Position numbers and translations under genes: made by a program. The notes under the pieces are model-generated. The model saw nothing but the letters and a program-made list of their open reading frames with translations. It was not told the DNA's origin and made no database searches. This document shows positions 16,570-26,142 of a stretch of DNA of 64,000 nt, one piece after another; within the stretch, counting starts at the first letter, position 1; each line of letters begins with the position of its first letter. Source of the DNA: Collimonas antrihumi (GTDB lineage: Bacteria > Pseudomonadota > Gammaproteobacteria > Burkholderiales > Burkholderiaceae_D); the NCBI RefSeq assembly GCF_018304965.1, contig NZ_JAGQED010000025.1, positions 1 through 64,000 of the forward strand, given 5' to 3'.

Positions 16570-16827
16570 ATGAAAATCCAGCTGCGCTTTTTTGCGAGCC
16601 TCCGTGAGGCGCTTAATGTGTCCCAGGAGACACTGGAGTTGCCGGCTTCGATCGCCACAGTTGGCGAGCTGCGCACTTTTTTGCGGGCGCGCGGTCCGGT
16701 CTGGGCTGAGGCGCTGGCGGATGGCAGGGCCTTGCGCATGGCGTTCGATCAGGAGTTGGTGAATGCCGATGCGGCCCTGGCCGACGGCGGCGAGGTAGCT
16801 TTTTTCCCGCCGGTTACCGGTGGCTAA
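16570..16827 (+). CDS. moaD: Molybdopterin synthase small subunit MoaD
   Basis: An 85-residue ubiquitin-like sulfur carrier. The C-terminus ends FFPPVTGG; the terminal Gly-Gly is activated as a thiocarboxylate and gives sulfur to precursor Z in the MoaE complex. The start at 16570 (MKIQLRFFASLRE) has a GAGAATGTA ribosome site. The frame opens 21 bases earlier, but that extension does not fit the family. Confidence 0.95.
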   Translation: MKIQLRFFASLREALNVSQETLELPASIATVGELRTFLRARGPVWAEALADGRALRMAFDQELVNADAALADGGEVAFFPPVTGG

Positions 16828-16888
16828 CGACTGGTGGCCAACTACCGGCGGCTGACATTGGTTTGCTGCTTCCCATGAGGTTTTGACT

Positions 16889-17395
16889 ATGCCCATCCGT
16901 GTTCAGACAGAGGATTTCGATTTCGCCGCCGAGCTTGCTCGATTGCGGCTATCCAATCCCAAAATCGGCGCCGTAGTCAGCTTCCTCGGTACCGTGCGCG
17001 ATTTGAGCGACGGCAGCACCGTCGCCCAGATGGAGCTGGAACATTATCCCGGCATGACCGAGAAAGCCTTGACTGCGATTGTCGATCAGGCCAAGCAGCG
17101 CTGGGATATCTTCGATGCGCTGGTGATACACCGCATCGGCCCCTTGCTGCCGCTCGACCAGATCGTGCTGGTAGCGGTGAGTTCGGCGCATCGCGGCGAC
17201 GCCTTTGCCGCCTGCGAATACATCATCGACTACCTGAAAACCGAAGCGCCATTCTGGAAAAAAGAACACACGGACAAGGGTGCGCGCTGGGTCGACGCCC
17301 GTAGCACCGACGATGAAGCGCTGGCCAAATGGGAGCTGGAGGAGTCGGGGGAGCAGGATCCGTTGCCGCTGCCTATGCGCGAAAGCAAGAAGTGA
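16889..17395 (+). CDS. moaE: Molybdopterin synthase large subunit MoaE
   Basis: A 168-residue catalytic subunit of molybdopterin synthase. The family core GAVVSFLGTVRD, the LEHYPGMTEK segment and the active-site region APFWKKEHTDKGARWVDA are present. The tail after about residue 150 is longer and more acidic than in short homologs. The ATG at 16889 lies 8 bases after TGAGG. Its stop codon overlaps the crcB start, so crcB is probably translated by coupling. Confidence 0.95.
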   Translation: MPIRVQTEDFDFAAELARLRLSNPKIGAVVSFLGTVRDLSDGSTVAQMELEHYPGMTEKALTAIVDQAKQRWDIFDALVIHRIGPLLPLDQIVLVAVSSAHRGDAFAACEYIIDYLKTEAPFWKKEHTDKGARWVDARSTDDEALAKWELEESGEQDPLPLPMRESKK

Positions 17396-17766
17396 GTTGG
17401 CTGGCAGTTGGTATCGGCGCGATGCTGGGCGCCTGGCTACGCTGGGGCGCGAGCATCTGGCTGGGTGCCTATCAGAATCAATTGCCGTGGGGTACTTTGC
17501 TGGTGAATCTCGCTGGCGGCTACCTGGCTGGGCTGGCAGTGGGTTTCTTTGAGGGACATCCTTCGCTGCCTGTTGAATGGCGGCTACTGGTAATTACCGG
17601 GTTCCTTGGCGGTTTGACTACTTTCTCCACCTTTTCTGCCGAATCGATGGTGTTGTTACAGCAGGGCGAGTATGGTTGGTTTCTTGGGCATACCCTTCTG
17701 CATCTCTGCGGTTCGATTGTCTTGTGTATTGCCGGGTTCGCGACCTATCGCGCCCTCACTTTCTAA
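17392..17766 (+). CDS. crcB: Fluoride channel CrcB/Fluc
   Basis: A 124-residue inner-membrane protein with four hydrophobic helices. The fluoride-pore motif GFLGGLTTFSTFSAE is intact, as is the LRWG signature at the N-terminus. Fluc channels work as antiparallel dimers and let cytoplasmic fluoride escape. The start is GTG at 17392 overlapping the moaE stop (GTGA). A longer in-frame ATG within moaE does not fit the family. No fluoride riboswitch can precede it because its upstream DNA is moaE coding sequence. Confidence 0.93.
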   Translation: MSWLAVGIGAMLGAWLRWGASIWLGAYQNQLPWGTLLVNLAGGYLAGLAVGFFEGHPSLPVEWRLLVITGFLGGLTTFSTFSAESMVLLQQGEYGWFLGHTLLHLCGSIVLCIAGFATYRALTF

Positions 17767-17811
17767 CATATTTACTGAGCTATTCGGGTTTATCTGTTTC
17801 TTTGCATGCGG

Positions 17812-17839
17812 CTTGAAATAAGCAGGCCTGTCCCAATTT
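17812..17839 (+). promoter_or_regulatory. Heat-shock (sigma-32) promoter of clpB
   Basis: CTTGAAA (17812-17818), a 13-bp spacer and CCCAATTT (17832-17839) match the sigma-32 consensus closely. The predicted start would be near 17846, about 22 bp before the clpB ATG. A strong GGAGGA ribosome site follows. Confidence 0.75.
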
Positions 17840-17867
17840 TCTATTCATTAGATATTTTGGAGGAACC

Positions 17868-20471
17868 ATGCGTTTCGATAAATTAACCACAAAGCTACAA
17901 GAAGCAATCGCCGATGGCCAGAGCCAGGCTGTCGGCAATGATAATCAATATATTGAGCCGGTCCATGCCCTGATCGCTTTATTGAATCAGGACGATGGCA
18001 GCGCCACCTCGTTGCTGCAACGCGCTGGTGTCAACGTCGCCGGGCTGAGCGCCGGCTTGAAGGCAGCGCTGGAGCGCTTGCCTAAAGTCTCCGGCCATGG
18101 CGGCGAAGTACAGATCGGCCGCGATCTTTTGGCTTTACTCAATCTGGCCGACAAGGAAGCACAAAAACGCGGCGACCAATTCATCGCCAGCGAGATGCTG
18201 CTGCTGGCTCTCCTTGACGATAAATCGGATGCCGGGCGTCTGGCGCGTGAAAACGGCCTGACCCGCAAGGCGCTGGAAGCCGCGATTACCGCCGTGCGCG
18301 GCGGCGCCAATGTCGCTTCGCAGGATGGCGAGGGACAGCGCGAAGCATTGAAAAAATACACACTCGACCTGACCGAACGGGCCCGCCTCGGCAAACTCGA
18401 TCCGGTGATCGGCCGCGATGATGAAATCCGCCGCGCGATCCAGATCTTGCAGCGGCGCAGCAAGAATAATCCGGTGCTGATCGGCGAGCCCGGGGTGGGC
18501 AAAACCGCGATCGTGGAAGGACTGGCGCAACGGATCGTCAACGGCGAAGTACCTGACAGCCTGAAATCGAAGCGCGTATTGTCGCTAGACATGGCGTCGT
18601 TGCTGGCCGGTGCGAAATTCCGCGGCGAATTCGAAGAACGCCTGAAAGCCGTGCTGAAGGAAATTGCCCAGGACGAAGGCCAGACCATTGTGTTCATCGA
18701 TGAGTTGCACACCATGGTCGGCGCCGGCAAGGCCGAAGGCGCGATAGATGCCGGCAATATGCTGAAACCGGCGCTGGCGCGCGGCGAACTGCATTGCGTC
18801 GGCGCCACCACACTGGACGAATATCGCAAGTACATCGAGAAAGATGCGGCGCTGGAACGGCGTTTCCAAAAGATCCTGGTCGACGAGCCTAGCGTCGAAG
18901 CCACGATCGCCATCCTGCGCGGCTTACAAGAAAAGTACGAAGTCCATCATGGTGTTGAAATCACCGATCCGGCGATTGTTGCGGCGGCAGAGTTGTCGCA
19001 TCGTTACATCACCGATCGCTTCTTGCCGGACAAGGCCATCGACCTGATCGACGAAGCGGCTGCCAAGATCAAGATTGAAATCGATTCCGAGCCGGAGGTA
19101 ATGGACAAGCTTGATCGCCGACTGATTCAACTCAAGATCGAGCGTGAAGCAGTGCGGCGCGAGAAAGACGAGGCATCGCAAAAACGCTTCGCCCTGATCG
19201 AAAGTGAAATCGAGAAATTGTCGCGCGAATATGCCGATCTGGAAGAAATCTGGAAATCGGAAAAAGCCAGTGCCCAAGGCAGCAGGCATCTGAAAGAAGA
19301 AATCGAAAAGCTGCGCCTGCAAATTGATGAGGCAACGCGCAAGAGTGACTGGCAAAGGGTTTCCGAGCTGAAGTACGGCAAGCTCAACGAGCTTGAAAAA
19401 GCGCTTGAGACGCAATCCAGGCAGGACGCCTTGGCGGCCGAGCACCCGAATCCCGACGGCAAGCCGCAACTGGTACGGACTCAGGTCGGCGCAGATGAGA
19501 TTGCCGAGATCGTCTCGCGTATTACCGGCATCCCGGTGGCCAAGATGATGCAGGGCGAACGCGATAAGCTCATCAAGATGGAGGATGAGCTGCATAAACG
19601 CGTGGTCGGCCAGAATGAGGCGATTGTTGCCGTGTCGGATGCTATTCGCCGCTCGCGAGCAGGTCTGAGCGATCCTGACCGGCCGTACGGTTCGTTCATG
19701 TTCCTTGGCCCCACCGGCGTCGGCAAGACCGAATTGTGCAAGGCGTTGGCAGGATTCTTGTTCGATAGCGCCGATGCCCTGGTACGCATCGACATGAGCG
19801 AATTCATGGAGAAACATTCGGTGGCACGCCTGATCGGCGCGCCGCCGGGTTATGTCGGCTACGAAGAGGGGGGTTACCTGACTGAACTGGTGCGTCGTAA
19901 GCCGTACAGCGTGATCTTGCTGGATGAAATCGAAAAAGCGCATCCGGATGTTTTCAACGTGCTGCTGCAAGTGCTGGACGATGGCCGCATGACCGATGGC
20001 CAGGGGCGTACCGTGGATTTCAAGAACACGGTGATCGTGATGACCTCGAACCTCGGTTCGCATCGGATCCAGGCGATGGAAGGTGCGGATCCGGCGGCGG
20101 TCAAACAAGAGGTAATGGAAGAAGTGAGAAACCATTTCCGTCCTGAGTTCATCAACCGTATCGATGAAATCGTGGTGTTCCATGCTTTGGACGAGAAGAA
20201 TATAGGCGCGATCGCCAAGATCCAGCTGAAAATTCTCGAGCAGCGCCTGGCAAAAATGGACCTGGGGCTGGAGATTTCAGAAGGCGCGCTGCAAAAGATC
20301 GCGGAGGCAGGTTTCGATCCGGTCTATGGCGCCCGGCCTTTGAAGCGAGCGATCCAGCAGCAGATCGAGAATCCATTGTCCAAATTGATCCTGGAAGGTA
20401 AGTTTGGGCCAAAGGACATTGTTCATATAAATGTTAACAATGGTGAGATTGTGTTCAAAGCAACAATGTAA
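17868..20471 (+). CDS. clpB: ATP-dependent disaggregase ClpB
   Basis: An 867-residue Hsp100 chaperone that works with DnaK to pull proteins out of aggregates. The N-terminal Clp repeat domain opens with [21 protein letters not shown]1 has Walker [10 protein letters not shown] near 206. The middle coiled coil spans about 410-520. NBD2 has Walker [10 protein letters not shown] near 615, and the family C-terminal region follows. Length is normal. It is preceded by a sigma-32-like promoter and followed by a strong terminator, so it is a monocistronic heat-shock gene. Confidence 0.98.
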   Translation: MRFDKLTTKLQEAIADGQSQAVGNDNQYIEPVHALIALLNQDDGSATSLLQRAGVNVAGLSAGLKAALERLPKVSGHGGEVQIGRDLLALLNLADKEAQKRGDQFIASEMLLLALLDDKSDAGRLARENGLTRKALEAAITAVRGGANVASQDGEGQREALKKYTLDLTERARLGKLDPVIGRDDEIRRAIQILQRRSKNNPVLIGEPGVGKTAIVEGLAQRIVNGEVPDSLKSKRVLSLDMASLLAGAKFRGEFEERLKAVLKEIAQDEGQTIVFIDELHTMVGAGKAEGAIDAGNMLKPALARGELHCVGATTLDEYRKYIEKDAALERRFQKILVDEPSVEATIAILRGLQEKYEVHHGVEITDPAIVAAAELSHRYITDRFLPDKAIDLIDEAAAKIKIEIDSEPEVMDKLDRRLIQLKIEREAVRREKDEASQKRFALIESEIEKLSREYADLEEIWKSEKASAQGSRHLKEEIEKLRLQIDEATRKSDWQRVSELKYGKLNELEKALETQSRQDALAAEHPNPDGKPQLVRTQVGADEIAEIVSRITGIPVAKMMQGERDKLIKMEDELHKRVVGQNEAIVAVSDAIRRSRAGLSDPDRPYGSFMFLGPTGVGKTELCKALAGFLFDSADALVRIDMSEFMEKHSVARLIGAPPGYVGYEEGGYLTELVRRKPYSVILLDEIEKAHPDVFNVLLQVLDDGRMTDGQGRTVDFKNTVIVMTSNLGSHRIQAMEGADPAAVKQEVMEEVRNHFRPEFINRIDEIVVFHALDEKNIGAIAKIQLKILEQRLAKMDLGLEISEGALQKIAEAGFDPVYGARPLKRAIQQQIENPLSKLILEGKFGPKDIVHINVNNGEIVFKATM

Positions 20472-20537
20472 GCGCGAATTTTGCCGGCGCAAACAGGTAG
20501 AATCGCAACAGGCTTGAATGTGTTGCTTTATGAGAAG

Positions 20538-20570
20538 AGGTCACATGGCTATGCCGTGTGGCCTTTTTTT
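20538..20570 (+). terminator. Rho-independent terminator after clpB
   Basis: GGTCACATGGC and GCCGTGTGGCC pair over 11 positions (two G-U pairs) around a 3-nt loop, followed by T7. Confidence 0.85.
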
Positions 20571-20637
20571 AAGCTTATGCTGCTTATTTACTGCTTATTT
20601 GCTGCCTATATGTCGCTCATTTTCTGATTTATCTTAG

Positions 20638-22473
20638 ATGAGGCATTGCCATTTTTTGCATTTTGTCGAGGCAATTTTGAAGCGAACGTCACTGCAACGC
20701 CTGTTCATTTTGCCGTTTGCAGCGCTACTGTTGTGCCTCGCCGTTTCAGTCGGCTGGCTGCTCTATCAAACCGGTCAGGAAGCTACCGATGCGTTATCGC
20801 AGAAGGTCCTGGCCGACATGATGGGAGGCATCAACAGCGTCATCAACAGGCAATTATTCGACGCCGGCGCGGCGTTGCGGGTGGTCGCGCCCGATCAAAT
20901 TGCCGACGCCGCCAATAAAACCCCGACTCCTATCCCTTTCCCTGCCAGCGTCAGCCGGCTGGAGGAGCGCATGTGGATTGCCAGCGGTCTGTTTCCGGCG
21001 GTGGGCGGCTTGATCAGCTTTGCCGGTACGGACGGCCATTACGTCTCTATCCGTAAAAGCGCTGCCAACGAATTCCGGGTCAGGCTGAGAGGCGCCGGCG
21101 AGACTGCTGTCCAGATGTATCGCAGTCGCGGCCCCGCGTCAGAAATGATTTTTCTGGAAACGGAACACTACGAGCCGCGCGAGCAGAGCTGGTATTTGAA
21201 TGCCGTCAGCCAGAAAAAAGATATCTGGTCGCCAGTTTTCATCGATGCCGCCAGCATAGAGCCGGTGCTGATGCTAGCGCGGCCGGTGGTTGGCGCCAGC
21301 CAGGAAGTGATCGGCGTGGTGGCCCGGGAATTGTCGCTGAGGCCGCTACGGGAATATTTGCAGACTTTGCACATGGATAGAAACGGCGTCGCCTTTGTGG
21401 CTGAGCGCGACGGCGACCTGCTCGTAGCGTCGAACGGAGAAGGCGCCTTCGCCCTGCGCAACGGCGCTCAGAGGCTATCTATAAGAAACAATCTCAACCA
21501 TGCCGCTTCACCCTTCATGCGCCAAAGCTGGCAATTGGTGCAAGCCTATTTGCAAAAGCACCGTGAAGTGGCGCCGGTTACCGATCCGGTAGATACCTCG
21601 GCGGCCAGCCCGCCGACGCCAGGCAAGTTGATCATTGGCGCATTTCCCAGCCAGTATGGACAGATCGAAGTGGCGGCGCAGATTCATCGTGATGCTGCCG
21701 GGCTGGAATGGGTGGCGGTAGTTGCGCTGCCGCGTTCGGATTTCTGGGGAGCTGTCAATTCCAGTGTTTATAAGAGCTTGTATCTGGGCCTGCTGGTAAT
21801 CCTGCTGGCTTTGCTGGTCGGCTATGCGATATTGCGCTGGGTCCTGCGCGATATCCGCAAGCTGACGCTGGCCGTGCGCAACATCGGCAGCGGCCGGCCA
21901 TTTGCCAAATTGAATATCAACCGCAAGGATGAGATTGGCGAACTGGCAAAGAGCTTCCAGGAAATAGAGCGCCACCTGCGCACCGACCGCCTTACCAGTC
22001 TGCTCAATCGCGATACCCTGATCGCGCAAATCGAATTCCGCCGCCGCACGGATGTCGATCCGTCGCTATTCCGGTTTGCCGTTCTGTTTGTCGACCTGGA
22101 CAAGTTCAAGCAGGTCAACGATCACTATGGTCATGACGAAGGCGACCGGGTGCTGATTGAAGTCGGCTTGCGCCTGCAAAACGCCTTGCGCAAGGAAGAT
22201 GAGGTGGCGCGTTTCGGCGGTGATGAATTCATCGTCTACCTGCCTGGCGTGGCCGACGAAGAGTCGGCGTTGGCGATTGCGGAAAAGATCTATGCGGTGT
22301 TGAACAAGCCGATCCTGATGGGTAACGGCGAGCATTGCCAGATCGGCGCCTCTATCGGCGGCGCCCTGTATCCTGCCGATGGCCTCGACCTGGAAACCTT
22401 GTTGAAGGTCGCTGACAAGCGGATGTATAGTGTCAAGAAATTCGGCGGCTTGACGTTTTCGTCGGACGAATGA
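20638..22473 (+). CDS. Membrane diguanylate cyclase with dCache-type sensor and HAMP
   Basis: A 611-residue inner-membrane protein. A signal-anchor helix lies at about 20-42 and a large periplasmic Cache-like domain spans about 45-375. A second helix (about 380-402) leads into HAMP and the cyclase domain (from about 445). GGDEF is intact at 527-531, with an RKED inhibitory site five residues before it, so it should make cyclic di-GMP and be feedback-controlled. The ATG at 20638 has no clear ribosome site. A TTG at 20677 (MKRTSLQRLF) with GAGG five bases upstream may be the true start. Confidence 0.92.
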   Translation: MRHCHFLHFVEAILKRTSLQRLFILPFAALLLCLAVSVGWLLYQTGQEATDALSQKVLADMMGGINSVINRQLFDAGAALRVVAPDQIADAANKTPTPIPFPASVSRLEERMWIASGLFPAVGGLISFAGTDGHYVSIRKSAANEFRVRLRGAGETAVQMYRSRGPASEMIFLETEHYEPREQSWYLNAVSQKKDIWSPVFIDAASIEPVLMLARPVVGASQEVIGVVARELSLRPLREYLQTLHMDRNGVAFVAERDGDLLVASNGEGAFALRNGAQRLSIRNNLNHAASPFMRQSWQLVQAYLQKHREVAPVTDPVDTSAASPPTPGKLIIGAFPSQYGQIEVAAQIHRDAAGLEWVAVVALPRSDFWGAVNSSVYKSLYLGLLVILLALLVGYAILRWVLRDIRKLTLAVRNIGSGRPFAKLNINRKDEIGELAKSFQEIERHLRTDRLTSLLNRDTLIAQIEFRRRTDVDPSLFRFAVLFVDLDKFKQVNDHYGHDEGDRVLIEVGLRLQNALRKEDEVARFGGDEFIVYLPGVADEESALAIAEKIYAVLNKPILMGNGEHCQIGASIGGALYPADGLDLETLLKVADKRMYSVKKFGGLTFSSDE

Positions 22474-22518
22474 TCTCTTTTCATCACTTCCTTTTCACTC
22501 CCTTGCGATGGAGATGCA

Positions 22519-23013
22519 ATGACTTTTTCTACCTGCGATTTATGCGACGCCAATGAAGACAAACTGGGTACTGCCGTTTTGGCCGTGTTGCCCCCAGTGT
22601 TTATCTCCTTGGGCAAGCAACTGGCGTTTTACGGTCCGGCGCGTACCGTCAAGGTGCATGAAGACAATGTTCTGGTGCGCAGCACGCTGGAAACTGACGG
22701 TAACGGCCAGGTGCTGGTGATCGACGGCGGCGGCAGCTTGCGTTGCGCTCTGGTTGGCGGCAATCTCGGGGTGCTGGCGCAAAAGAACGGTTGGGCCGGC
22801 ATTGTCGTGAATGGCTGCGTACGCGATTCGGCAGAGCTGAACGCCTGCGATATCGGCGTGCGCGCGCTGGCGTTGCACCCGCAACGCAGTGTTCGCAAAG
22901 GGGTAGGGGAGCGTGACATCAGCGTCTCTATCGCCGGCGTGACAATCGCACCGGGCGCATGGATTTATGCCGATGCCGACGGTGTGCTGGTGGCTAGCCA
23001 AAACCTGCTGTAA
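22519..23013 (+). CDS. RraA-like protein (RNase E regulator/oxaloacetate-type aldolase fold)
   Basis: A 164-residue protein of the RraA family: [15 protein letters not shown] at the start, [15 protein letters not shown] in the middle and [17 protein letters not shown] as the conserved signature. In Escherichia coli RraA binds and inhibits RNase E. Many relatives are instead metal-dependent 4-hydroxy-4-methyl-2-oxoglutarate or oxaloacetate decarboxylases with the G-x20-R-D motif, which is present here. The sequence does not settle which role applies. GGAGATGCA upstream is a good ribosome site. Confidence 0.88.
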   Translation: MTFSTCDLCDANEDKLGTAVLAVLPPVFISLGKQLAFYGPARTVKVHEDNVLVRSTLETDGNGQVLVIDGGGSLRCALVGGNLGVLAQKNGWAGIVVNGCVRDSAELNACDIGVRALALHPQRSVRKGVGERDISVSIAGVTIAPGAWIYADADGVLVASQNLL

Positions 23014-23082
23014 CCAAAGCCATCCGGTCCTTTCTGGCAGGGAAAGAAGTGGGGGGCACGCCTTTGTGCCCACCCTGTATGA

Positions 23083-25434
23083 TCAGCTCTTCTTCAGCTG
23101 ATCCCGGATCGGCAGGTTGCGAATCCGCTTGCCGGTAGCAGCAAAAATAGCGTTGCACAGGGCCGGAGCGATCGGTGGTGTGCCCGGTTCGCCGACACCG
23201 CCCAGCGGCATGTCGTACTTGTGCGGCACCATGTGGACCCGCAGGTCACGTGGGGCGCTGAAGGCGCGCAGCACTTCGTATTCGTGGAAGTTGCCTTGCT
23301 CCGCGCTGCCGTTCTTGAAGGTGATTTCACCAGTCATCGCCAGGCTCAGGCCCATGATGCAGGCGCCTTCGACTTGCGAACGGATCCGGTCCGGCGTGAT
23401 CTGCGGGCCGCAATCGATCGCCATGTCGACTCTTGGAATGCTGATCGTGCCGTCTTCGGCAACCACCACTTCAATCACCGCCGCCACATAAGACATGAAG
23501 CTGTAAGCCACGGCAAGACCCAGGCCGTGGCCCTTGGGCACCTTACGGCCCCAGCCGGCTTCCTTGGTCGCCAGCTCCACCACTTGGCGCATGCGGCCCG
23601 TATCCAGCGGGTACAAGACCGGCGATTCGCCGTAGTTGGTGGTGTCCGACATGTCTTGCGGATTGACCTGCCGCGCCGGGCCGATCAGTTCCAGCAGGAA
23701 TTCCCTGTGATCGCGCTTGGCCGCCGCCGCCAATTCAGCCACGAACGATTGCACCGCAAATGCGTGCGGAATGTTGTAGACCGAGCGGAACCAGCCGATC
23801 CGCGTATGCGCTTCGACTTCCGGCGCTTCGATGCGGATATTCGGAATCACGAACGGAATGTTGATCGCGCCCATGCCGAGTTCGCCAGGCTGTTCACCCT
23901 TGGCGCCGGCGACGAAAGTGGAAGCAATGGTCGGCGCCGCGCTGCGGTGCAGCCAGGCCAGCGGTTTGCCTTTGGCATCGAGCGTACTCTCCAGGTGTTC
24001 CAGCGAGACGGTGTGGAAATAATCGTGGCGCAGATCGTCCTCGCGAGTCCAGGTAACCTTGACCGGTGCGCCATCCATCGCTTGCGACAGCAACGCCGCT
24101 TCGGCCGCGAAGTCTGGCTTGGATTTGCGGCCGAAACCACCGCCCAGCAACGTGACATTGACTTTCACGGCGTCGGTTTTCCAGCCCAGGCGATCTGCCA
24201 CCGTATCGCGGGTGGCTTGCGGATCCTGCACGCAGGCCCAGACTTCGCATTTGCCGTTAGCGGTGCGGGCCGTGGCTGCCGGCGGTTCCATGGTGGCATG
24301 CGCCAGATGCGGGATGTAGTACTCGGCTTCGATATGTTTACCAGCTTGCGCCAGCACCGCCATGGCGTCGCCGTTATTGCGCATCACCTTGGCCGGCTTG
24401 CGCGCTGCTTCCTGCAAGGTGGTCTTGAATGCGGTTGAATCGTAGCCGGCATGCGGGCCATTGTCCCAGGTGATCTTCAAGGCTTCACGGCCCTTGATCG
24501 CGGCCCAGGTGTTGCGCGCAATCACGGCAATGCCGCCCAGCGGATTGAACTTGGCGGGAGGCGGGCTGCCTTTGAGTTCGATCACGCGCACCACACCCGG
24601 GATTTTCAGGGCTGCGGCAGAATCGAAACTCGCCACTTTGCCGCCATACACTGGCGGCCGCGCGATCACCGCATACAGCATGCCGTCGAGACGGGTATCG
24701 ATGCCATAATGGGTGTTGCCGGCGACGATGTCATGGAAATCGACACTGTTGAACACGTCTTTGCCGATATAGCGGAACTGCGCGGGATCTTTCAGCTGCA
24801 CCTGTGCTGCTGGCGGCACCTGCAATTTGGCGGCATCGACCGCCAGTTCGCCGAAGCCCAGCTTGCGGCCGCTCTTGGCGTGCAGTACTTCATGGTTTTT
24901 GGTGGTGATCTCCGATGCCGGCACGCTCCAGCGTGTAGCGGCGGCCGAAACCAGCATCAGCCGGGCTGTGGCACCCACCTGGCGCATCGGGGTAAAGAAA
25001 TGGCGCATGCTGCGCGAGCCGTCCGTATTCTGGTTGCCGTAGCGGCTTTCGTCGGCATTGGCTTGCACCACGCGCACGTGGCTCCAATCGGCGTCGAGCT
25101 CATCGGCCACTACCAGCGGCAGGCTGGTGCGGATGCCCTGGCCCATTTCAGAGCGGTGGGCAACGATGGTGACGATGCCGTCAGCGCCTATCGATACGAA
25201 GATAAACGGGTCGTTGACAGTGCCGCCAGACATGTTGGCGCCGCCGTACTTTTTTGCCGGAGCAGCACCGGCTGCCGCTGCATTGGCCGCCGTCACCAAT
25301 CCATTCACGCCAACCGTCAACGCCAGGCCGGTAAACGCGCCGACACCCTTGAGCCAGGCGCGGCGGCTTACGGAAGTTACGCCGCTGCCTGTCGTGGTAA
25401 CGCTATCTTTTTCAAAATCAAAAGCGGCGCTCAT
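23083..25434 (-). CDS. Molybdenum hydroxylase large subunit (isoquinoline 1-oxidoreductase beta type)
   Basis: A 783-residue molybdopterin-cytosine-dinucleotide subunit of the xanthine dehydrogenase family. A twin-arginine signal (SRRAWLKG, Arg24-Arg25) predicts folded export to the periplasm. The family segments around [13 protein letters not shown] and the C-terminal [15 protein letters not shown], holding the catalytic Glu, are present. It forms a two-gene operon with the iron-sulfur subunit (4-base overlap). Members oxidise N-heterocycles or aldehydes; the substrate here is unknown. Electron transfer would need a cytochrome not encoded nearby. Confidence 0.9.
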   Translation of the reverse strand: MSAAFDFEKDSVTTTGSGVTSVSRRAWLKGVGAFTGLALTVGVNGLVTAANAAAAGAAPAKKYGGANMSGGTVNDPFIFVSIGADGIVTIVAHRSEMGQGIRTSLPLVVADELDADWSHVRVVQANADESRYGNQNTDGSRSMRHFFTPMRQVGATARLMLVSAAATRWSVPASEITTKNHEVLHAKSGRKLGFGELAVDAAKLQVPPAAQVQLKDPAQFRYIGKDVFNSVDFHDIVAGNTHYGIDTRLDGMLYAVIARPPVYGGKVASFDSAAALKIPGVVRVIELKGSPPPAKFNPLGGIAVIARNTWAAIKGREALKITWDNGPHAGYDSTAFKTTLQEAARKPAKVMRNNGDAMAVLAQAGKHIEAEYYIPHLAHATMEPPAATARTANGKCEVWACVQDPQATRDTVADRLGWKTDAVKVNVTLLGGGFGRKSKPDFAAEAALLSQAMDGAPVKVTWTREDDLRHDYFHTVSLEHLESTLDAKGKPLAWLHRSAAPTIASTFVAGAKGEQPGELGMGAINIPFVIPNIRIEAPEVEAHTRIGWFRSVYNIPHAFAVQSFVAELAAAAKRDHREFLLELIGPARQVNPQDMSDTTNYGESPVLYPLDTGRMRQVVELATKEAGWGRKVPKGHGLGLAVAYSFMSYVAAVIEVVVAEDGTISIPRVDMAIDCGPQITPDRIRSQVEGACIMGLSLAMTGEITFKNGSAEQGNFHEYEVLRAFSAPRDLRVHMVPHKYDMPLGGVGEPGTPPIAPALCNAIFAATGKRIRNLPIRDQLKKS

Positions 25435-25895
25435 TTGGCTACTCCTTTAGCGGCGACTTGTTTGATCGCGGCACGGATGCGCGTATAAGTGCCGCAGCGG
25501 CAGATATTGCCGCTCATGGCATCGTCGATTTCCTTGTCGGTGGGCTTGGCGGTGGTTTTCAGCAGGGCGGTCGCCGACATGATCTGGCCGGCCTGGCAAT
25601 AACCGCATTGCGGCACGCCCAGTGCGATCCATGCTTCCTGCACCGCATGGCCGACCTTGTCGTCAGCCATCGCTTCGATGGTGGTGACTTTCTTGCCGGC
25701 AGCGGCACTGATCGGGGTAATGCAGGAGCGGATCGGTTCGCCGTCCAGATGCACGGTGCAGGCGCCGCAGAGGGCCATGCCGCAACCGAATTTGGTGCCG
25801 GTCAAGCCGACGTGGTCGCGCAGGGTCCACAGCAACGGCGTGTCTTCCGGTAAGTCGATTTCATGCTGCTTGCCGTTGATGTTCAGGCTTGTCAT
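25431..25895 (-). CDS. [2Fe-2S] subunit of molybdenum hydroxylase (isoquinoline 1-oxidoreductase alpha type)
   Basis: A 154-residue iron-sulfur protein. The N-terminal plant-ferredoxin-like cluster uses Cys38, Cys43, Cys46 and Cys58 ([16 protein letters not shown]). The second cluster uses Cys97, Cys100, Cys132 and Cys134 ([10 protein letters not shown] and ICRCGTY). It passes electrons from the molybdenum centre of the partner subunit. It is the first gene of the pair, overlapping the large subunit by 4 bases. It lacks a signal, so export would be by piggy-back with the Tat partner. Confidence 0.93.
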   Translation of the reverse strand: MTSLNINGKQHEIDLPEDTPLLWTLRDHVGLTGTKFGCGMALCGACTVHLDGEPIRSCITPISAAAGKKVTTIEAMADDKVGHAVQEAWIALGVPQCGYCQAGQIMSATALLKTTAKPTDKEIDDAMSGNICRCGTYTRIRAAIKQVAAKGVAK

Positions 25896-26142
25896 GGTGG
25901 GTTCTACCTTTCCAACTTGGGGGTTGATAACCTGGTGAAAGACAAATTCGCTGTAGCTAAATTGTTGCTAGTGTAATCTAAATGATAATTTTTCGAGTTG
26001 ATCGCCAATTACTGGCACTGGCTGCCGGCGATTCGATCGGATTTATTGTCCCTTGGCATTGTAGACCCAAGTCAAATTCTTTGATGGCGGGCAACTGTTT
26101 CAGGGATAATTGGCAGATTGTAATTTTGGTGATGGAGTTTCG

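Noticed and set aside
17300-17391. Possible fluoride riboswitch before crcB
   Set aside because: The region is moaE coding sequence and the two genes overlap; no riboswitch fold is possible without breaking moaE.
23221-24438. A 405-codon open frame on the + strand
   Set aside because: It is the antisense of the molybdenum hydroxylase gene, which is strongly supported; the product is His/Arg-rich noise.
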